Part shown: in pieces, positions 9,048 to 17,959 of the stretch
Layout of the letters: the number at the start of each line of letters is the position of its first letter
Numbering within the stretch: position 1 is the first letter of the stretch
DNA from: Paraburkholderia phosphatilytica
Lineage (GTDB): Bacteria; Pseudomonadota; Gammaproteobacteria; Burkholderiales; Burkholderiaceae
DNA: 64,000 nt
NCBI RefSeq assembly: GCF_003443895.1
Contig: NZ_QQOA01000030.1
Location: 1-64,000, forward strand
Direction of reading: 5' to 3'
The notes under the pieces: generated by a model
Database searches by the model: none
What the model was told of the DNA's origin: nothing
The model's input: only the letters and a program-made list of their open reading frames with translations
Translations under genes and position numbers: made by a program

Positions 9048-9808
9048 TCGAAATCGACTCGATTCACAAGCGCTTTCACGATCATGAAGTGCTGCGCGGC
9101 GTGAGCCTGTCGGTCGGCGCCGGCGAGGTCGTGTGCCTGATCGGACCGTCGGGCTCCGGCAAATCGACGCTACTGCGCTGTATCAATGGCCTCGAAAGCT
9201 ACGATCAAGGCTCGATCACAGTCAGCGGCACACGCGTCGATGCGCGCGCGAAAAACATTCACGAACTGCGGATGCGGGTGGGCATGGTGTTTCAGCGCTT
9301 CAACCTGTTCGCGCATCGCACCGCGCTCGAGAACGTGATGGAAGGCCCGCTCGTCGTGCGCAGAACACCCGCCGCGCGCGCCCGCGAACAGGCGCGCGCG
9401 CTGCTGGACAAGGTCGGCCTGTCGCATCGGATGAACGCGTATCCAGCGCAGCTGTCGGGCGGCCAGCAGCAGCGCGTTGCCATTGCCCGCGCGCTGGCGA
9501 TGGAACCCGAAGCGATCCTGTTCGACGAACCAACCTCCGCGCTCGACCCCGAACTCGTCGGCGAAGTGCTGAACGTGATGCGCTCGCTCGCGCGCGACGG
9601 CATGACGATGGTGGTCGTCACCCACGAGATGGGCTTCGCGCGCGAAGTAGCGGACCGCGTGTGCTTCCTGCACGACGGCACGATCTGCGAATCCGGCGCC
9701 GCGCAGGATGTGCTCGGCCGTCCGCAGCATCCACGCACCCAGGAATTCCTGCGCCGCCTGCTCACGACAGGCGACGCGTCGCAGACCAGCCATCCGAACC
9801 CGACATGA
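9044..9808 (+). CDS. Amino-acid ABC transporter ATP-binding protein
   Basis: 254 residues with all nucleotide-binding motifs: Walker A GPSGSGKS (34-41), Q-loop VFQRFNLF, signature LSGGQQQR, Walker B ILFDEPTSALDPE and H-loop VVTHEMGFA. It belongs to the GlnQ/HisP group. The start overlaps the permease stop by four bases and the stop overlaps the next start by four bases, giving a tightly coupled operon. Confidence 0.95.
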   Translation: MIEIDSIHKRFHDHEVLRGVSLSVGAGEVVCLIGPSGSGKSTLLRCINGLESYDQGSITVSGTRVDARAKNIHELRMRVGMVFQRFNLFAHRTALENVMEGPLVVRRTPAARAREQARALLDKVGLSHRMNAYPAQLSGGQQQRVAIARALAMEPEAILFDEPTSALDPELVGEVLNVMRSLARDGMTMVVVTHEMGFAREVADRVCFLHDGTICESGAAQDVLGRPQHPRTQEFLRRLLTTGDASQTSHPNPT

Positions 9809-11100
9809 CGGAAGTGAAACCAGGCGCACCGCTGCCCGACTCGCTGTGGGCCGCGACGGCCACCGCCGGCCCGCTTACGCCACCGCTGCGCGACGATGCG
9901 TCATTCGACGTCGCGATCGTCGGCGCGGGCTTTACCGGGCTTTCGACTGCGCTGCATCTCGCCGAGCGCGGCGTGCGGGTCGGCGTGCTCGATGCAGCGG
10001 AGCCCGGCTGGGGTGCATCGGGCCGCAATGGCGGTCAGGTGATTCCCGGCCTGAAGTACGACCCCGACGAACTGGTGCGGCGCTTCGGCGCGAGCACCGC
10101 CGAGCCGCTGATCGACGTGATCGGTCGCGCGGCCGATACCGTGTTCGATCTGATCGCGAAGTACCGCATCGAATGCGCGGCAGTGCGGCGCGGATGGATC
10201 CAGCCTGCACCATCGCAGGCGATGCTCGAGACCGTCACGCGCAGAGCAAAGCAATGGGAAACACGCGGCGTGAACGTGACGCTGCTCGATGCAGCCGAAG
10301 TGTCGCGGCGACTCGGCACCCATGCGTACGTCGGCGGCTGGATCGACCAGCGCGCGGGCAGTCTGCATCCGCTCAACTACACACGCGGGCTGGCGCGCGC
10401 CGCGCAATCGCTCGGGGTGCGTGTGCATAGGCAGACGCCCGTCGTCGCGCTTTCGCGCGAGCACAACCGCTGGCGCCTCTCGACTGCGCAAGGCGCGACC
10501 GTAACCGCGGAGCGCGTCGTGATCGCGACCAACGGCTACACCGGCGCGTTGTGGCCAGGGCTGCGGCAGTCAGTGATCGCGGCGAACAGCTTCCTCGTCG
10601 CGACGCAGCCGCTCGCGCCCGCCATCGGTGGGGACATTCTTGCGGGCGGCGAAGTGGCGTCCGATTCGCGGCGCCTGCTGCTCTACTTCCGGCGCGATGC
10701 GGCCGGGCGTCTGGTGATGGGTGGCCGCGGCCCGTTCGCGGAGCCGGCGGGCGCGACGGACTGGGCACATCTTGAACGCGCGGTGGAACTCATGTATCCG
10801 CAACTGAAGGGCGTGCGCTACGACTACCGGTGGGCGGGACGCGTCGCGATCACCGCGGACTTTCTGCCGCACGTGCACGAACCTGCGCCGGGCCTCACGA
10901 TCGCGCTCGGCTACAACGGTCGCGGCATCGCACTGGCAACGACGATGGGCCGGCACCTCGCTGCGCGTATTGCGGGAGACACGCGCATGCCCTCCCCGTT
11001 TCCCGTCACGGCGGTGAAGCCGATTCCGATGCATGGCTTGCAGCGGTTTTATATCACTGCGGGGGTGGCGTGGTATCGGTTGCTGGATGCGTTGGCTTGA
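9805..11100 (+). CDS. FAD-dependent amine oxidoreductase, PuuB-like
   Basis: 431 residues. The start at 9805 is in an ATGA overlap with the ATPase; upstream in-frame codons are only the ATPase read in another frame. The FAD-binding VAIVGAGFTGLSTAL is near residue 36, and GASGRNGGQVIPGLKYDP is the hallmark of gamma-glutamylputrescine oxidase-like enzymes. With a PuuR-like regulator and an aldehyde dehydrogenase nearby, oxidation of an imported amine to an aldehyde is likely. No PuuA-type glutamine synthetase is present, so the classic Puu route is not complete here. Confidence 0.88.
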   Translation: MTEVKPGAPLPDSLWAATATAGPLTPPLRDDASFDVAIVGAGFTGLSTALHLAERGVRVGVLDAAEPGWGASGRNGGQVIPGLKYDPDELVRRFGASTAEPLIDVIGRAADTVFDLIAKYRIECAAVRRGWIQPAPSQAMLETVTRRAKQWETRGVNVTLLDAAEVSRRLGTHAYVGGWIDQRAGSLHPLNYTRGLARAAQSLGVRVHRQTPVVALSREHNRWRLSTAQGATVTAERVVIATNGYTGALWPGLRQSVIAANSFLVATQPLAPAIGGDILAGGEVASDSRRLLLYFRRDAAGRLVMGGRGPFAEPAGATDWAHLERAVELMYPQLKGVRYDYRWAGRVAITADFLPHVHEPAPGLTIALGYNGRGIALATTMGRHLAARIAGDTRMPSPFPVTAVKPIPMHGLQRFYITAGVAWYRLLDALA

Positions 11101-11113
11101 GGGGATCAGCGTT

Positions 11114-11362
11114 TCACCGCGCCATCCTCGCCACCGACATCGCCGGCCGCGGGTCCATCGGCGGAAACACATTCCACGACCCGTCGTCGTGACGGAAGAA
11201 CAGGATCGACAGCAGGCCGCCAGGCCGCACGGCTTCGACGCGCACGCAGCGGCGCCGGCGGGTCGCTTCGCGACCCAGGCCCACCACCCGCGCGGGCATC
11301 GCCGCGGTCGGCGCGAGCCATTTATCGACGGCCCAGTGCAGGGTTTTGCCGGACGTGCCCAT
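11114..11362 (-). CDS. Small hypothetical protein
   Basis: 82 residues, no recognised domain. It has a basic, arginine-rich centre and a C-terminal part reading LLSILFFRHDDGSWNVFPP that looks like a real folded segment. GAGGAG lies seven bases before the ATG, which argues for translation. It lies downstream of, and on the same strand as, the LRAT-domain gene and may share its transcript. Function unknown. Confidence 0.55.
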   Translation of the reverse strand: MGTSGKTLHWAVDKWLAPTAAMPARVVGLGREATRRRRCVRVEAVRPGGLLSILFFRHDDGSWNVFPPMDPRPAMSVARMAR

Positions 11363-11427
11363 GATGCTCTCCTCGTTCCTCGTCGCGCTTCACCTGATGC
11401 TTCGATCGATCCGTTCGCTACCGCTGT

Positions 11428-11955
11428 TCACACTGCATCCGCAGCCCAGTGCCCGAGTCCAATCCGGCGGCCGACGAATGCCGTCAGCAGACACGCCAGC
11501 GCCTGGACGCCGGCACGCGGATGCGTGAGGCACACATGCACCTGTTCGCTGCGGCTTTCGCCGAGCAGGCACCACATGCAGAAGTGTTCGCAGTTGTTGG
11601 TCAGCAGGCGGTAGCGGTTTTCGCCGAGGCGCGAACGCGCGCGGCCCACCGTTTCGTCGCTGGAATACTTCGGAAAGGGATGCGGCCGGACGGAAACCTC
11701 ATGGCCCGCCGCGAACTGTTCGAGCGGCACTTCTTCGACCGGACCGCGATGCGCGGACTTTGCGAAGCCCGCGTAGTGAATGACCAGGCCGTTGCCGACG
11801 TAGATGCCGTGATGCTCGTAACCGCGACGCTGCGTGACGAGGTGTGCGCCGACAGCGGGTTCGTCGCCGCCATCCTCCAGCGCGACGTCCGCTGCTGCGT
11901 AGGCCGCCGCGCGGGAGCTCGAATCGTTGCGCGGCTGGTGAAGGTTGCGGTTCAT
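11428..11955 (-). CDS. LRAT-domain (H-REV107/NlpC-P60-like) protein
   Basis: 175 residues. The LRAT/NlpC-P60 papain-like signature is clear: GYEHHGIYVGNGLVIHYAG (residues 45-63) supplies the active-site histidines and NCEHFCMWC (121-129) the nucleophilic cysteine, Cys122. A hydrophobic stretch near 150-163 could be a membrane anchor. In eukaryotes these enzymes are lipid acyltransferases/phospholipases; bacterial members are poorly studied. The start at 11955 fits family length; the longer frame to 12159 would run through a sigma54-like promoter at 12007-12022. It is divergent from the first precursor peptide and probably part of the same locus. Confidence 0.82.
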   Translation of the reverse strand: MNRNLHQPRNDSSSRAAAYAAADVALEDGGDEPAVGAHLVTQRRGYEHHGIYVGNGLVIHYAGFAKSAHRGPVEEVPLEQFAAGHEVSVRPHPFPKYSSDETVGRARSRLGENRYRLLTNNCEHFCMWCLLGESRSEQVHVCLTHPRAGVQALACLLTAFVGRRIGLGHWAADAV

Positions 11956-12006
11956 GGCGGGTCCCGGTATCCGGTTCAGAAAGGCCAACACTGTTGCAGC
12001 CTCTTT

Positions 12007-12022
12007 TGCATCAACCGGGCCA
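12007..12022 (-). promoter_or_regulatory. Candidate sigma54 (-24/-12) promoter of the LRAT gene
   Basis: On the minus strand it reads TGGCCCGGTTGATGCA: the invariant GG and GC are separated by exactly ten bases, with one mismatch to consensus in each half. The predicted transcript starts near 11996, about 41 bases before the ATG. It is weaker than the three precursor promoters. Confidence 0.5.
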
Positions 12023-12326
12023 GTCGTCACAAACCATTGATTACTCGCTGTTTTCCTTCTTTTTCGTAGTCCTCGACAATGCAGCTTGTCGGTTGAAGGC
12101 CAACAGAATTCTGGGCAGTTGTGTTGTGTAGCGCCCATCATTTCGCCGCGACTCCGCACCCGCGGCGGTGCTCGTCAAAGTGTTGGCCGTCCCACCAGTC
12201 GCCGCGACTTTCCGTTGGGCCTCAACCAACGACTACCTCGCCTGCATCGCCGATCAAGCAAGACGTATCCGCTGTCTCCCGCATCCCGCAAGGCCGCGTG
12301 CGAAAGCCCATACAGGCGCCGCAATC

Positions 12327-12342
12327 TGGCATACCCTTTGCA
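12327..12342 (+). promoter_or_regulatory. Sigma54 promoter of precursor peptide 1
   Basis: TGGCATACCCTTTGCA: -24 TGGCATA, -12 TTTGCA, with GG-N10-GC spacing exact. The GC ends 84 nt before the ATG at 12426, nearly the same distance as in precursors 2 and 3. Predicted start of transcription near 12353. Confidence 0.75.
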
Positions 12343-12425
12343 CCTACAGGCGCATCGCTTCCCGGGTTGCATCGCACGCAACCAGCAACCCGCAACCGCC
12401 TTCATGGAGAAACCGGAGACACGTC

Positions 12426-12710
12426 ATGGCTTCCCTCACCATCAACGATCTTCCCCACAGCCAGGCCCTCGATCGCAAGGCAATGTCCGCGATCAGCGGC
12501 GGTGGCGGCGCACCGTGGGTGTTCGGCTGGATCACGCCCTACGTCAGCGAGACGCCGAGCGTGGGCCCCGTCGTGAACCTCTACGACGTCACGAACAACT
12601 ACTACGCGAACCAGATGATCAACCAGTTTCAGAACGTCGACGTTCGCAACACCGGCTCCAACTCGAACATCACGGTTTCGCCCGACGCGCGCAGCAGAAA
12701 CCTGGTGTAG
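12426..12710 (+). CDS. Double-glycine leader precursor peptide 1
   Basis: 94 residues. The first 26 residues form a leader with Leu4, Ile6, Asp8-Leu9, Leu15-Asp16, Met20, Ala22, Ile23 and Gly25-Gly26, shared with four other small genes in the window. The 68-residue core has no cysteine, starts GGAPWVFGWITPYV and is asparagine-rich toward the end (NNYYANQMINQF). Export and cleavage after Gly-Gly by the C39 exporter encoded at 14869-17934 is inferred. GGAGA lies before the ATG. The PP2C gene begins five bases after the stop. Whether the product is a bacteriocin, signal or structural peptide is unknown. Confidence 0.82.
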   Translation: MASLTINDLPHSQALDRKAMSAISGGGGAPWVFGWITPYVSETPSVGPVVNLYDVTNNYYANQMINQFQNVDVRNTGSNSNITVSPDARSRNLV

Positions 12711-12715
12711 CGATC

Positions 12716-13486
12716 GTGACCTGCGCCAGCCAATTCCGGTGGGCGTCGGCGGCACGCTCCGATACCGGACGGGTACGCGAGATCAACGAGGACGCCTGCC
12801 TCGACCAGCCGCAACGCGGCCGCTGGGCTGTGGCCGACGGCATGGGCGGGCACGCGGTGGGCGACGTCGCGAGCCGGCTCGTGATCGATGCGCTCGGCGA
12901 GTTGCCGGACACGGGCGGCATCCGCAGGTCGATCGCCGCGGCGCGCCTGCGGTTGCAGAACGCGAACCGGATGCTGCGCGAAGAAGCGAGCCGCCGCCAG
13001 GTGCAGCGCATCGGTTCGACGGTCGTCGTGCTGATTGCGTGCGATCGTTTCTGCGGCTACCTGTGGGCCGGCGACAGCCGTATCTATCTGCTGCGGCAAG
13101 GCGAGTTGCGTCAGTTGACGCGCGATCACAGCCAGGTGGAAGCGCTGCGTCAGTCCGGTCATCTGACCGACGATGAAGCGCGCAATCATCCGGCGCAGCA
13201 CGTGATCACGCGCGCAGTGGGCGCGACGGATCATCTGGTGCTGGACGACGATGCGATCGAAGTCGCGGACGGCGACGTGTTCCTGCTATGCAGCGACGGT
13301 CTGACCAACGAGGTCACGCACGAAGAAATACTGCGGACGCTCGCGACCGTAGAGTGCAGGCACGCGCCGGACGAGCTCGTCGACATCGCGCTGTCGCGCG
13401 GTGGCCGTGACAATATCACCGCGGTAGTCGTGCACGCGGAAGACCCGCACGCGACCGATAAAACCCTGCTGAACCCGGCGCCCTAG
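12716..13486 (+). CDS. PP2C-family Ser/Thr protein phosphatase (PppA-like)
   Basis: 256 residues from a GTG start five bases after precursor 1. The metal-binding PP2C motifs are present in order: VREINEDACLD, VADGMGGHAVGD, GSTVVVL, WAGDSRIYLLR, LLCSDGLTNEV and GGRDNITAVVV. It resembles the PppA/Stp group that reverses Hanks-type kinase phosphorylation, and a PpkA-like kinase lies at 28352-30571. Cytoplasmic. Sharing a transcript with precursor 1 would place it under sigma54 control (inference). The GTG has no strong ribosome site, so translation probably depends on the upstream gene. Confidence 0.9.
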   Translation: MTCASQFRWASAARSDTGRVREINEDACLDQPQRGRWAVADGMGGHAVGDVASRLVIDALGELPDTGGIRRSIAAARLRLQNANRMLREEASRRQVQRIGSTVVVLIACDRFCGYLWAGDSRIYLLRQGELRQLTRDHSQVEALRQSGHLTDDEARNHPAQHVITRAVGATDHLVLDDDAIEVADGDVFLLCSDGLTNEVTHEEILRTLATVECRHAPDELVDIALSRGGRDNITAVVVHAEDPHATDKTLLNPAP

Positions 13487-13510
13487 CGATCTGACGATCT
13501 AACCAAGACC

Positions 13511-14872
13511 CTAACGCGAGTCGGCATCGTCGCCGCTTGCCGACATGTCTTTGCGCCCGTTGTCCTGCGCATGCTGCCGGCGGAAATCTTTCGAATGCAG
13601 GCCATGCTTCTTGAGCAGCATCTGCAGATGCGAGCGGTTCATGTCGACGCGCCGCGCGAGTTCGGCCACCGTGCCGCCCACTTCCTGCAAACCCCGTTGC
13701 AGGAACGCTTTCTCCGCCTCGTCGCTCGCGGCCCGCTTCGCATCGCTCAGCGACAGCAGATTCGTCACACTCGCGGCACCGTTTCCCGTGCCGCTGCCGG
13801 CCTCCGCCGCATCGCCGCGCAGCCATGGCGACGCTGGCTGCGTGGGACGCATGTCGGACGGCAGATGCTCGACGTCCGCGATGTCGCCCGCGAGACACGA
13901 GACGCGATACATCACATTGCGCAGCTCGCGGATGTTGCCCGGCCACGCGTACGACAGCAGAAAGTCCCGCAGTTTAGGGGTGATCCTGACGGGGCGGCGC
14001 TTTAGCGTGCCCGCCGCTTCGTCGCCGAAGTACTGGATCAGCAGCGGGATTTCGTCGCGCCGTTCGCGCAGTGCGGGCAGCGTGACGTGAATCACGCTCA
14101 ACCGGTAGAACAGGTCTTCGCGGAACGTACCTTCTTCGCTCAGCTTGCGCAGATTGCGATTGGTTGCCGCGACGATGCGCGTATCCACGGCGATAGGTTC
14201 ATCGGAACCCACGCGCTGGATCTCGTGCGCCTCGAGTACGCGCAGCAGCTTCACCTGCCCCGGCAGCGGCAACTCGCCGATCTCATCCAGAAAGATCGTG
14301 CCCGTGTGCGCGCTTTCGAATTTGCCTTTGCGGTCGTTCGTCGCGCCGGTGAACGCGCCCTTCCGATGGCCGAACAGTTCCGACTCAAGCAGGTTGTCGG
14401 GAATCGCGCCGCAGTTCACGGAAATGAACGGCTTGTCGGATCGGCTGCCGTTCGCATGAATCACCTTCGCCATCAACTCCTTGCCCGTGCCGCTTTCGCC
14501 GTCGATCAGCACCGGGAGATCGGTCGGCGCAGCTTTTTCCGCAATTTCCAGTGCTTCGAGCAGCTTCGGGTTGTCGCCGAACGTGCCTTCGAACACGAAG
14601 CTGCGCGCGAGCAACGCCTGCCGCCGCGCGCCGCGCGACTGCTCGGCCCGCAACGGCTCGACGACGGCCGCCTGCACGAAGCGCTCCTTGTGCGACATCT
14701 GCATCACTTCGTCGCGCAGCGTGCTCGCCTGTTTCAGCAGCTTCTCGATGTCGGCGCGTTCGAGCCGCGACGACCAGCGCAGCGTCGAGCGCAGGATCTC
14801 GATCTTTTCGATCAATCCCGCGTACGACATCGCGAAGCCGCTTTCCTCTAGCTGGTCGAGTATCTTCATCAT
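13511..14872 (-). CDS. Sigma54-dependent transcriptional activator (bEBP)
   Basis: 453 residues. The central AAA+ domain has Walker A GESGTGKE (125-132), the sigma54-contacting GAFTGA (172-177), Walker B IFLDE (193-197) and the arginine-rich LPALRERRDEI region. A Fis-type helix-turn-helix is at the C-terminus (about 395-440). The N-terminal 90 residues are helical and basic, not a receiver, GAF or PAS domain, so the input signal is unclear. The start overlaps the exporter stop (ATGA). It is the obvious activator for the -24/-12 promoters of the precursor genes in this locus (inference). Confidence 0.93.
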   Translation of the reverse strand: MMKILDQLEESGFAMSYAGLIEKIEILRSTLRWSSRLERADIEKLLKQASTLRDEVMQMSHKERFVQAAVVEPLRAEQSRGARRQALLARSFVFEGTFGDNPKLLEALEIAEKAAPTDLPVLIDGESGTGKELMAKVIHANGSRSDKPFISVNCGAIPDNLLESELFGHRKGAFTGATNDRKGKFESAHTGTIFLDEIGELPLPGQVKLLRVLEAHEIQRVGSDEPIAVDTRIVAATNRNLRKLSEEGTFREDLFYRLSVIHVTLPALRERRDEIPLLIQYFGDEAAGTLKRRPVRITPKLRDFLLSYAWPGNIRELRNVMYRVSCLAGDIADVEHLPSDMRPTQPASPWLRGDAAEAGSGTGNGAASVTNLLSLSDAKRAASDEAEKAFLQRGLQEVGGTVAELARRVDMNRSHLQMLLKKHGLHSKDFRRQHAQDNGRKDMSASGDDADSR

Positions 14873-17800
14873 GCGTTCAACTGTTTCTGGACGAGCTGGT
14901 AATACATGCCCTTCCGGTTGACCAGTTCCTCGTGGCGCCCCTGCTCGACGATCGCGCCTTCATACAGCACGAGGATCTTGTCCGCGCGCATGATCGTGCT
15001 GAGCCGGTGTGCGATGACGATGGCCGTGCGCCCTTTGAGGATCTCGTGCATGTTGCTGAGAATATTGCTTTCCGACTGCGCATCGAGCGCCGACGTCGCC
15101 TCGTCGAAGACCAGCAGACGCGGGTCGTGATACAGCGCGCGCGCAATGCAGAGCCGCTGGATCTGGCCGCCCGACAGACCCAGCCCGCGCTCGCCCACCA
15201 CCTGCTCGTAGCCGAGCGGCAGCCGGCTGATGAACGCGTGCGCATCGGCCATCTTCGCAACTTCCTCGATACGCCGGCGATCCGGCGTTTCGTCGCCGCT
15301 CGCGATGTTCTCCGCGATCGTGCCGGAAAACAGCAGGTTGCTCTGCATCACGTAGCCGATCTGCGCGCGGTAGAACGCCTTGTCGATCACGTTCATGTCG
15401 TAGCCGTCCACGGTCATGTTGCCGTCGCTCGGCATGTAGAAACCTACGAGCAGCTTCGCGAGCGTGGTCTTGCCCGAACCGCTGCGTCCTACCACCGCAA
15501 CGAGCTCTCCAGGCTTGATGTCGAAGCTGATGTTCTCCAGCACGTACGCGCCGTCGTTCTCGCCATAGCGGAAGTACACGCCGTTCAGGCTGATCTCGCC
15601 GCGCAGGTCCGGCAACATCACGCGCGACGGCAGCTCTTCCGGCTTCTGCTCGGGCTCGATGTCCAGCACGTCGCCGAGCCGCTCCATCGCCACGCCGGCG
15701 TCGTTCAGCATGCTCCACAACCCGACGAGCCCCATCAGCGGCGTGAGCACGCTGCCCATGAACGCATTGAACGCAATCAGCTGGCCGATCGTCATCTCGC
15801 GCGCCAGCACCAGGTTCGCGCCAACCCACAGGATCGCGATCGTCGTCGTGGCGTTCAGCAACTGACTGACAAAGCCGATCCGGATATTGAACGCCTGCGC
15901 GCGGTACTGCACCTCCAGCGCCTTCGCGTATTTGCGTTCCCAGCGCAGCCGCACCGGCCGTTCGATGCCCATCCCCTTCACAGTCTCGACGCCCGAAAGC
16001 GCCTCCATCAGAAACGACTTCGCATCCGTCGACGCGGTGAACGTCTCGCGCGCGAAACGCTTGATGCGCGGCGTCGCGATCAGCGTCAAGCCCATGATCG
16101 GAATCACGAACGCGATCAGCACGAACGTCATCTTCGCGTTGTAGAAGAACATGATCGCGAAGTAGATGAACACCATCAGCAGATTGAGTGCGGTCGTCAC
16201 CGTCGATTCGGTCAGGAACGCGCGGATGGTCTGGTTCTCCTGGAAGCGCGCGAAGATATCGCCGGTCTTGCGTTTCGCGAAGAACGAGAACGGCAGCGAC
16301 AACGTATGGCGGAAGAACTGCGACATCATCGAGAAGTCCATGTTGCGGACCATGAAGTTCGACAGATACGCGCGGATCATCGCCGTCAGCTGCGAAAACA
16401 GGTTCGTGATCACGAGCCCGAGTATCAGCAGATGCAGAAGGCTCACGTTCTGATGGACGATCACGCCGTCCAGGATGTTCTGGATGATGAGCGGCGGCGC
16501 CACGCCCAGCACCTGGATCACGAACGTAGCGAGGAACAGGTGCAGCAGGATCTTCCGGTACGGCGCCAGATAGCCGACGAAACGCAGCCACGGCGAGCGC
16601 GTCGCCGACAGGTGCAGCAGGTTCGGCCCGGGCGTGAACAGCAGGCAGGTGCCGCTCCAGCCGCGTTCGAAATCTTCGAGGTTCAGCTTGCGAAAACCCA
16701 GTGCGGGATCGGCTAGCCACACGTGGCGTTTCGATACGCCGTACACGATCACGTAGTGGTAGCCCTCCCAGTGCACGATGAACGGCAGCTCGAAACCGCG
16801 CAGCGAATCGAACGTGCATTGCACGCCGCGCGCGGTAAAGCCCAGCGATTCGCCGGCGCGCGCGAGGCTGTCGAGCGTCGCGCCCTGCGTCGTCACGTTC
16901 GCCAGTTCGCGCAGCTTGCCGAGCGTCATCGGAATGCCGTAGTGCCGGCAGATCATCGCGAGGCACGCGGCGCCGCAGTCCATCTCTTCGGCCTGCTCGA
17001 CGAGCGCGAAGCGGCGGATCACCCGTTCGCCCACTTCCGGCTTCGTGTGCAGATCGAGCCTGAGCGGTTGCCTGCGGCGCTGCTCGATGCGCTTCTGGCG
17101 ATCCAGCTCGCGCTCCGCGTACTTGATGCGTTCGTCCAGCACCTCGCGCAGCTTCGGATTGCGCTCGAGGATGAAATGAACCGTGCGTTCCGGAATCACC
17201 AGCAGCCGCGTGTCGGTCACCGCGATCGCGGAAGCCGGCTGCTCCTGACGCATCAGGCAGGCCTTCTCACCGAATATCTCGCCCTCGCGCAGCGTGGCGA
17301 TCGTGAAGTCGTGGCCGTCCTCGTTGCGCACGATCCGCACTTCGCCCTGCCGCACCACATAGAGCCGCCGGTCCTCGCGCGAGTCCTGGCGAAAAATCTC
17401 CTTGCCCGCGGCCACGCGCTTCACGCCGACGCTGCGCACGTATTCTTCGAGTTCCGCCTTGTTCAGCTTGCCGCGCAGATCGAACAGCCGCGCGACGAAA
17501 CCACCCGCGGAATTGATCGCCACATAGCTCGCGACGAACGCCAGCGCCGCCTGGTTCGCGGCCATTGCAGGCTCGATCGCCGAGCGCGGGATGAACAGCA
17601 GCTCCGTCTTGCCGGAGGACCGCACCGATGCTTCGTGCGCGTACGAGCGCAGCATCGCGATTTCGGAGAACACTTCGCCCTGCTTGCGCACGCCCATGCT
17701 GATCTCTTTGCCGTGTTCCTCGGTAAAGAGCCGCACCGAGCCGGACTTGATCACATGGAGACCGTCGGCCGCTTCGCCCGCATTGCAGACGGTTTCGCCG

Positions 17801-17934
17801 AACGAACAGAAGCGCGACTGCGCCAGCTGCGCGAACGATTCGATCTCGTCGCGCGTGAACGGCGAGAAGATTTCCACCGACGCGAGAAAGTCGGCAAGAG
17901 GCTGCGTGGTTTGCGGTGCATCCATGATGCTCAT
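14869..17934 (-). CDS. C39-peptidase ABC exporter with two cNMP-binding-like domains
   Basis: 1021 residues, about 300 longer than ordinary bacteriocin exporters. Order: cyclic-nucleotide-binding-like domain 1 (about 20-135), domain 2 (165-285), C39 peptidase (310-440), six-helix ABC membrane domain (about 450-740) and ATPase (about 770-1010). Peptidase catalytic residues are present: Gln314, Cys320 in MDCGAAC, His393 and Asp409. ATPase motifs GRSGSGKT, LSGGQIQR, LLVFDEATSALD and IAHR are intact. Both regulatory domains lack the arginine that holds the cyclic-nucleotide phosphate in CRP. It should cleave double-glycine leaders and export the cores. Confidence 0.93.
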   Translation of the reverse strand: MSIMDAPQTTQPLADFLASVEIFSPFTRDEIESFAQLAQSRFCSFGETVCNAGEAADGLHVIKSGSVRLFTEEHGKEISMGVRKQGEVFSEIAMLRSYAHEASVRSSGKTELLFIPRSAIEPAMAANQAALAFVASYVAINSAGGFVARLFDLRGKLNKAELEEYVRSVGVKRVAAGKEIFRQDSREDRRLYVVRQGEVRIVRNEDGHDFTIATLREGEIFGEKACLMRQEQPASAIAVTDTRLLVIPERTVHFILERNPKLREVLDERIKYAERELDRQKRIEQRRRQPLRLDLHTKPEVGERVIRRFALVEQAEEMDCGAACLAMICRHYGIPMTLGKLRELANVTTQGATLDSLARAGESLGFTARGVQCTFDSLRGFELPFIVHWEGYHYVIVYGVSKRHVWLADPALGFRKLNLEDFERGWSGTCLLFTPGPNLLHLSATRSPWLRFVGYLAPYRKILLHLFLATFVIQVLGVAPPLIIQNILDGVIVHQNVSLLHLLILGLVITNLFSQLTAMIRAYLSNFMVRNMDFSMMSQFFRHTLSLPFSFFAKRKTGDIFARFQENQTIRAFLTESTVTTALNLLMVFIYFAIMFFYNAKMTFVLIAFVIPIMGLTLIATPRIKRFARETFTASTDAKSFLMEALSGVETVKGMGIERPVRLRWERKYAKALEVQYRAQAFNIRIGFVSQLLNATTTIAILWVGANLVLAREMTIGQLIAFNAFMGSVLTPLMGLVGLWSMLNDAGVAMERLGDVLDIEPEQKPEELPSRVMLPDLRGEISLNGVYFRYGENDGAYVLENISFDIKPGELVAVVGRSGSGKTTLAKLLVGFYMPSDGNMTVDGYDMNVIDKAFYRAQIGYVMQSNLLFSGTIAENIASGDETPDRRRIEEVAKMADAHAFISRLPLGYEQVVGERGLGLSGGQIQRLCIARALYHDPRLLVFDEATSALDAQSESNILSNMHEILKGRTAIVIAHRLSTIMRADKILVLYEGAIVEQGRHEELVNRKGMYYQLVQKQLNA

Positions 17935-17959
17935 CGTCCCCGGCAGCGGCGCGCGCCGC

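Larger units (their letters stand above)
11956..12425. other. 470-bp divergent intergenic region
   Basis: It separates the LRAT gene (left) from the first double-glycine precursor (right). It holds two opposed sigma54-type promoter candidates (12007-12022 minus, 12327-12342 plus) and a possible 5'-leader hairpin with perfect 6-bp arms at 12365-12370 and 12378-12383. No convincing ORF of its own. Confidence 0.6.

Noticed and set aside
14551..16716. 721-residue plus-strand ORF opposite the exporter
   Set aside because: Shadow of the minus-strand exporter and activator genes; low-complexity Arg/His/Gln composition and no ribosome site.
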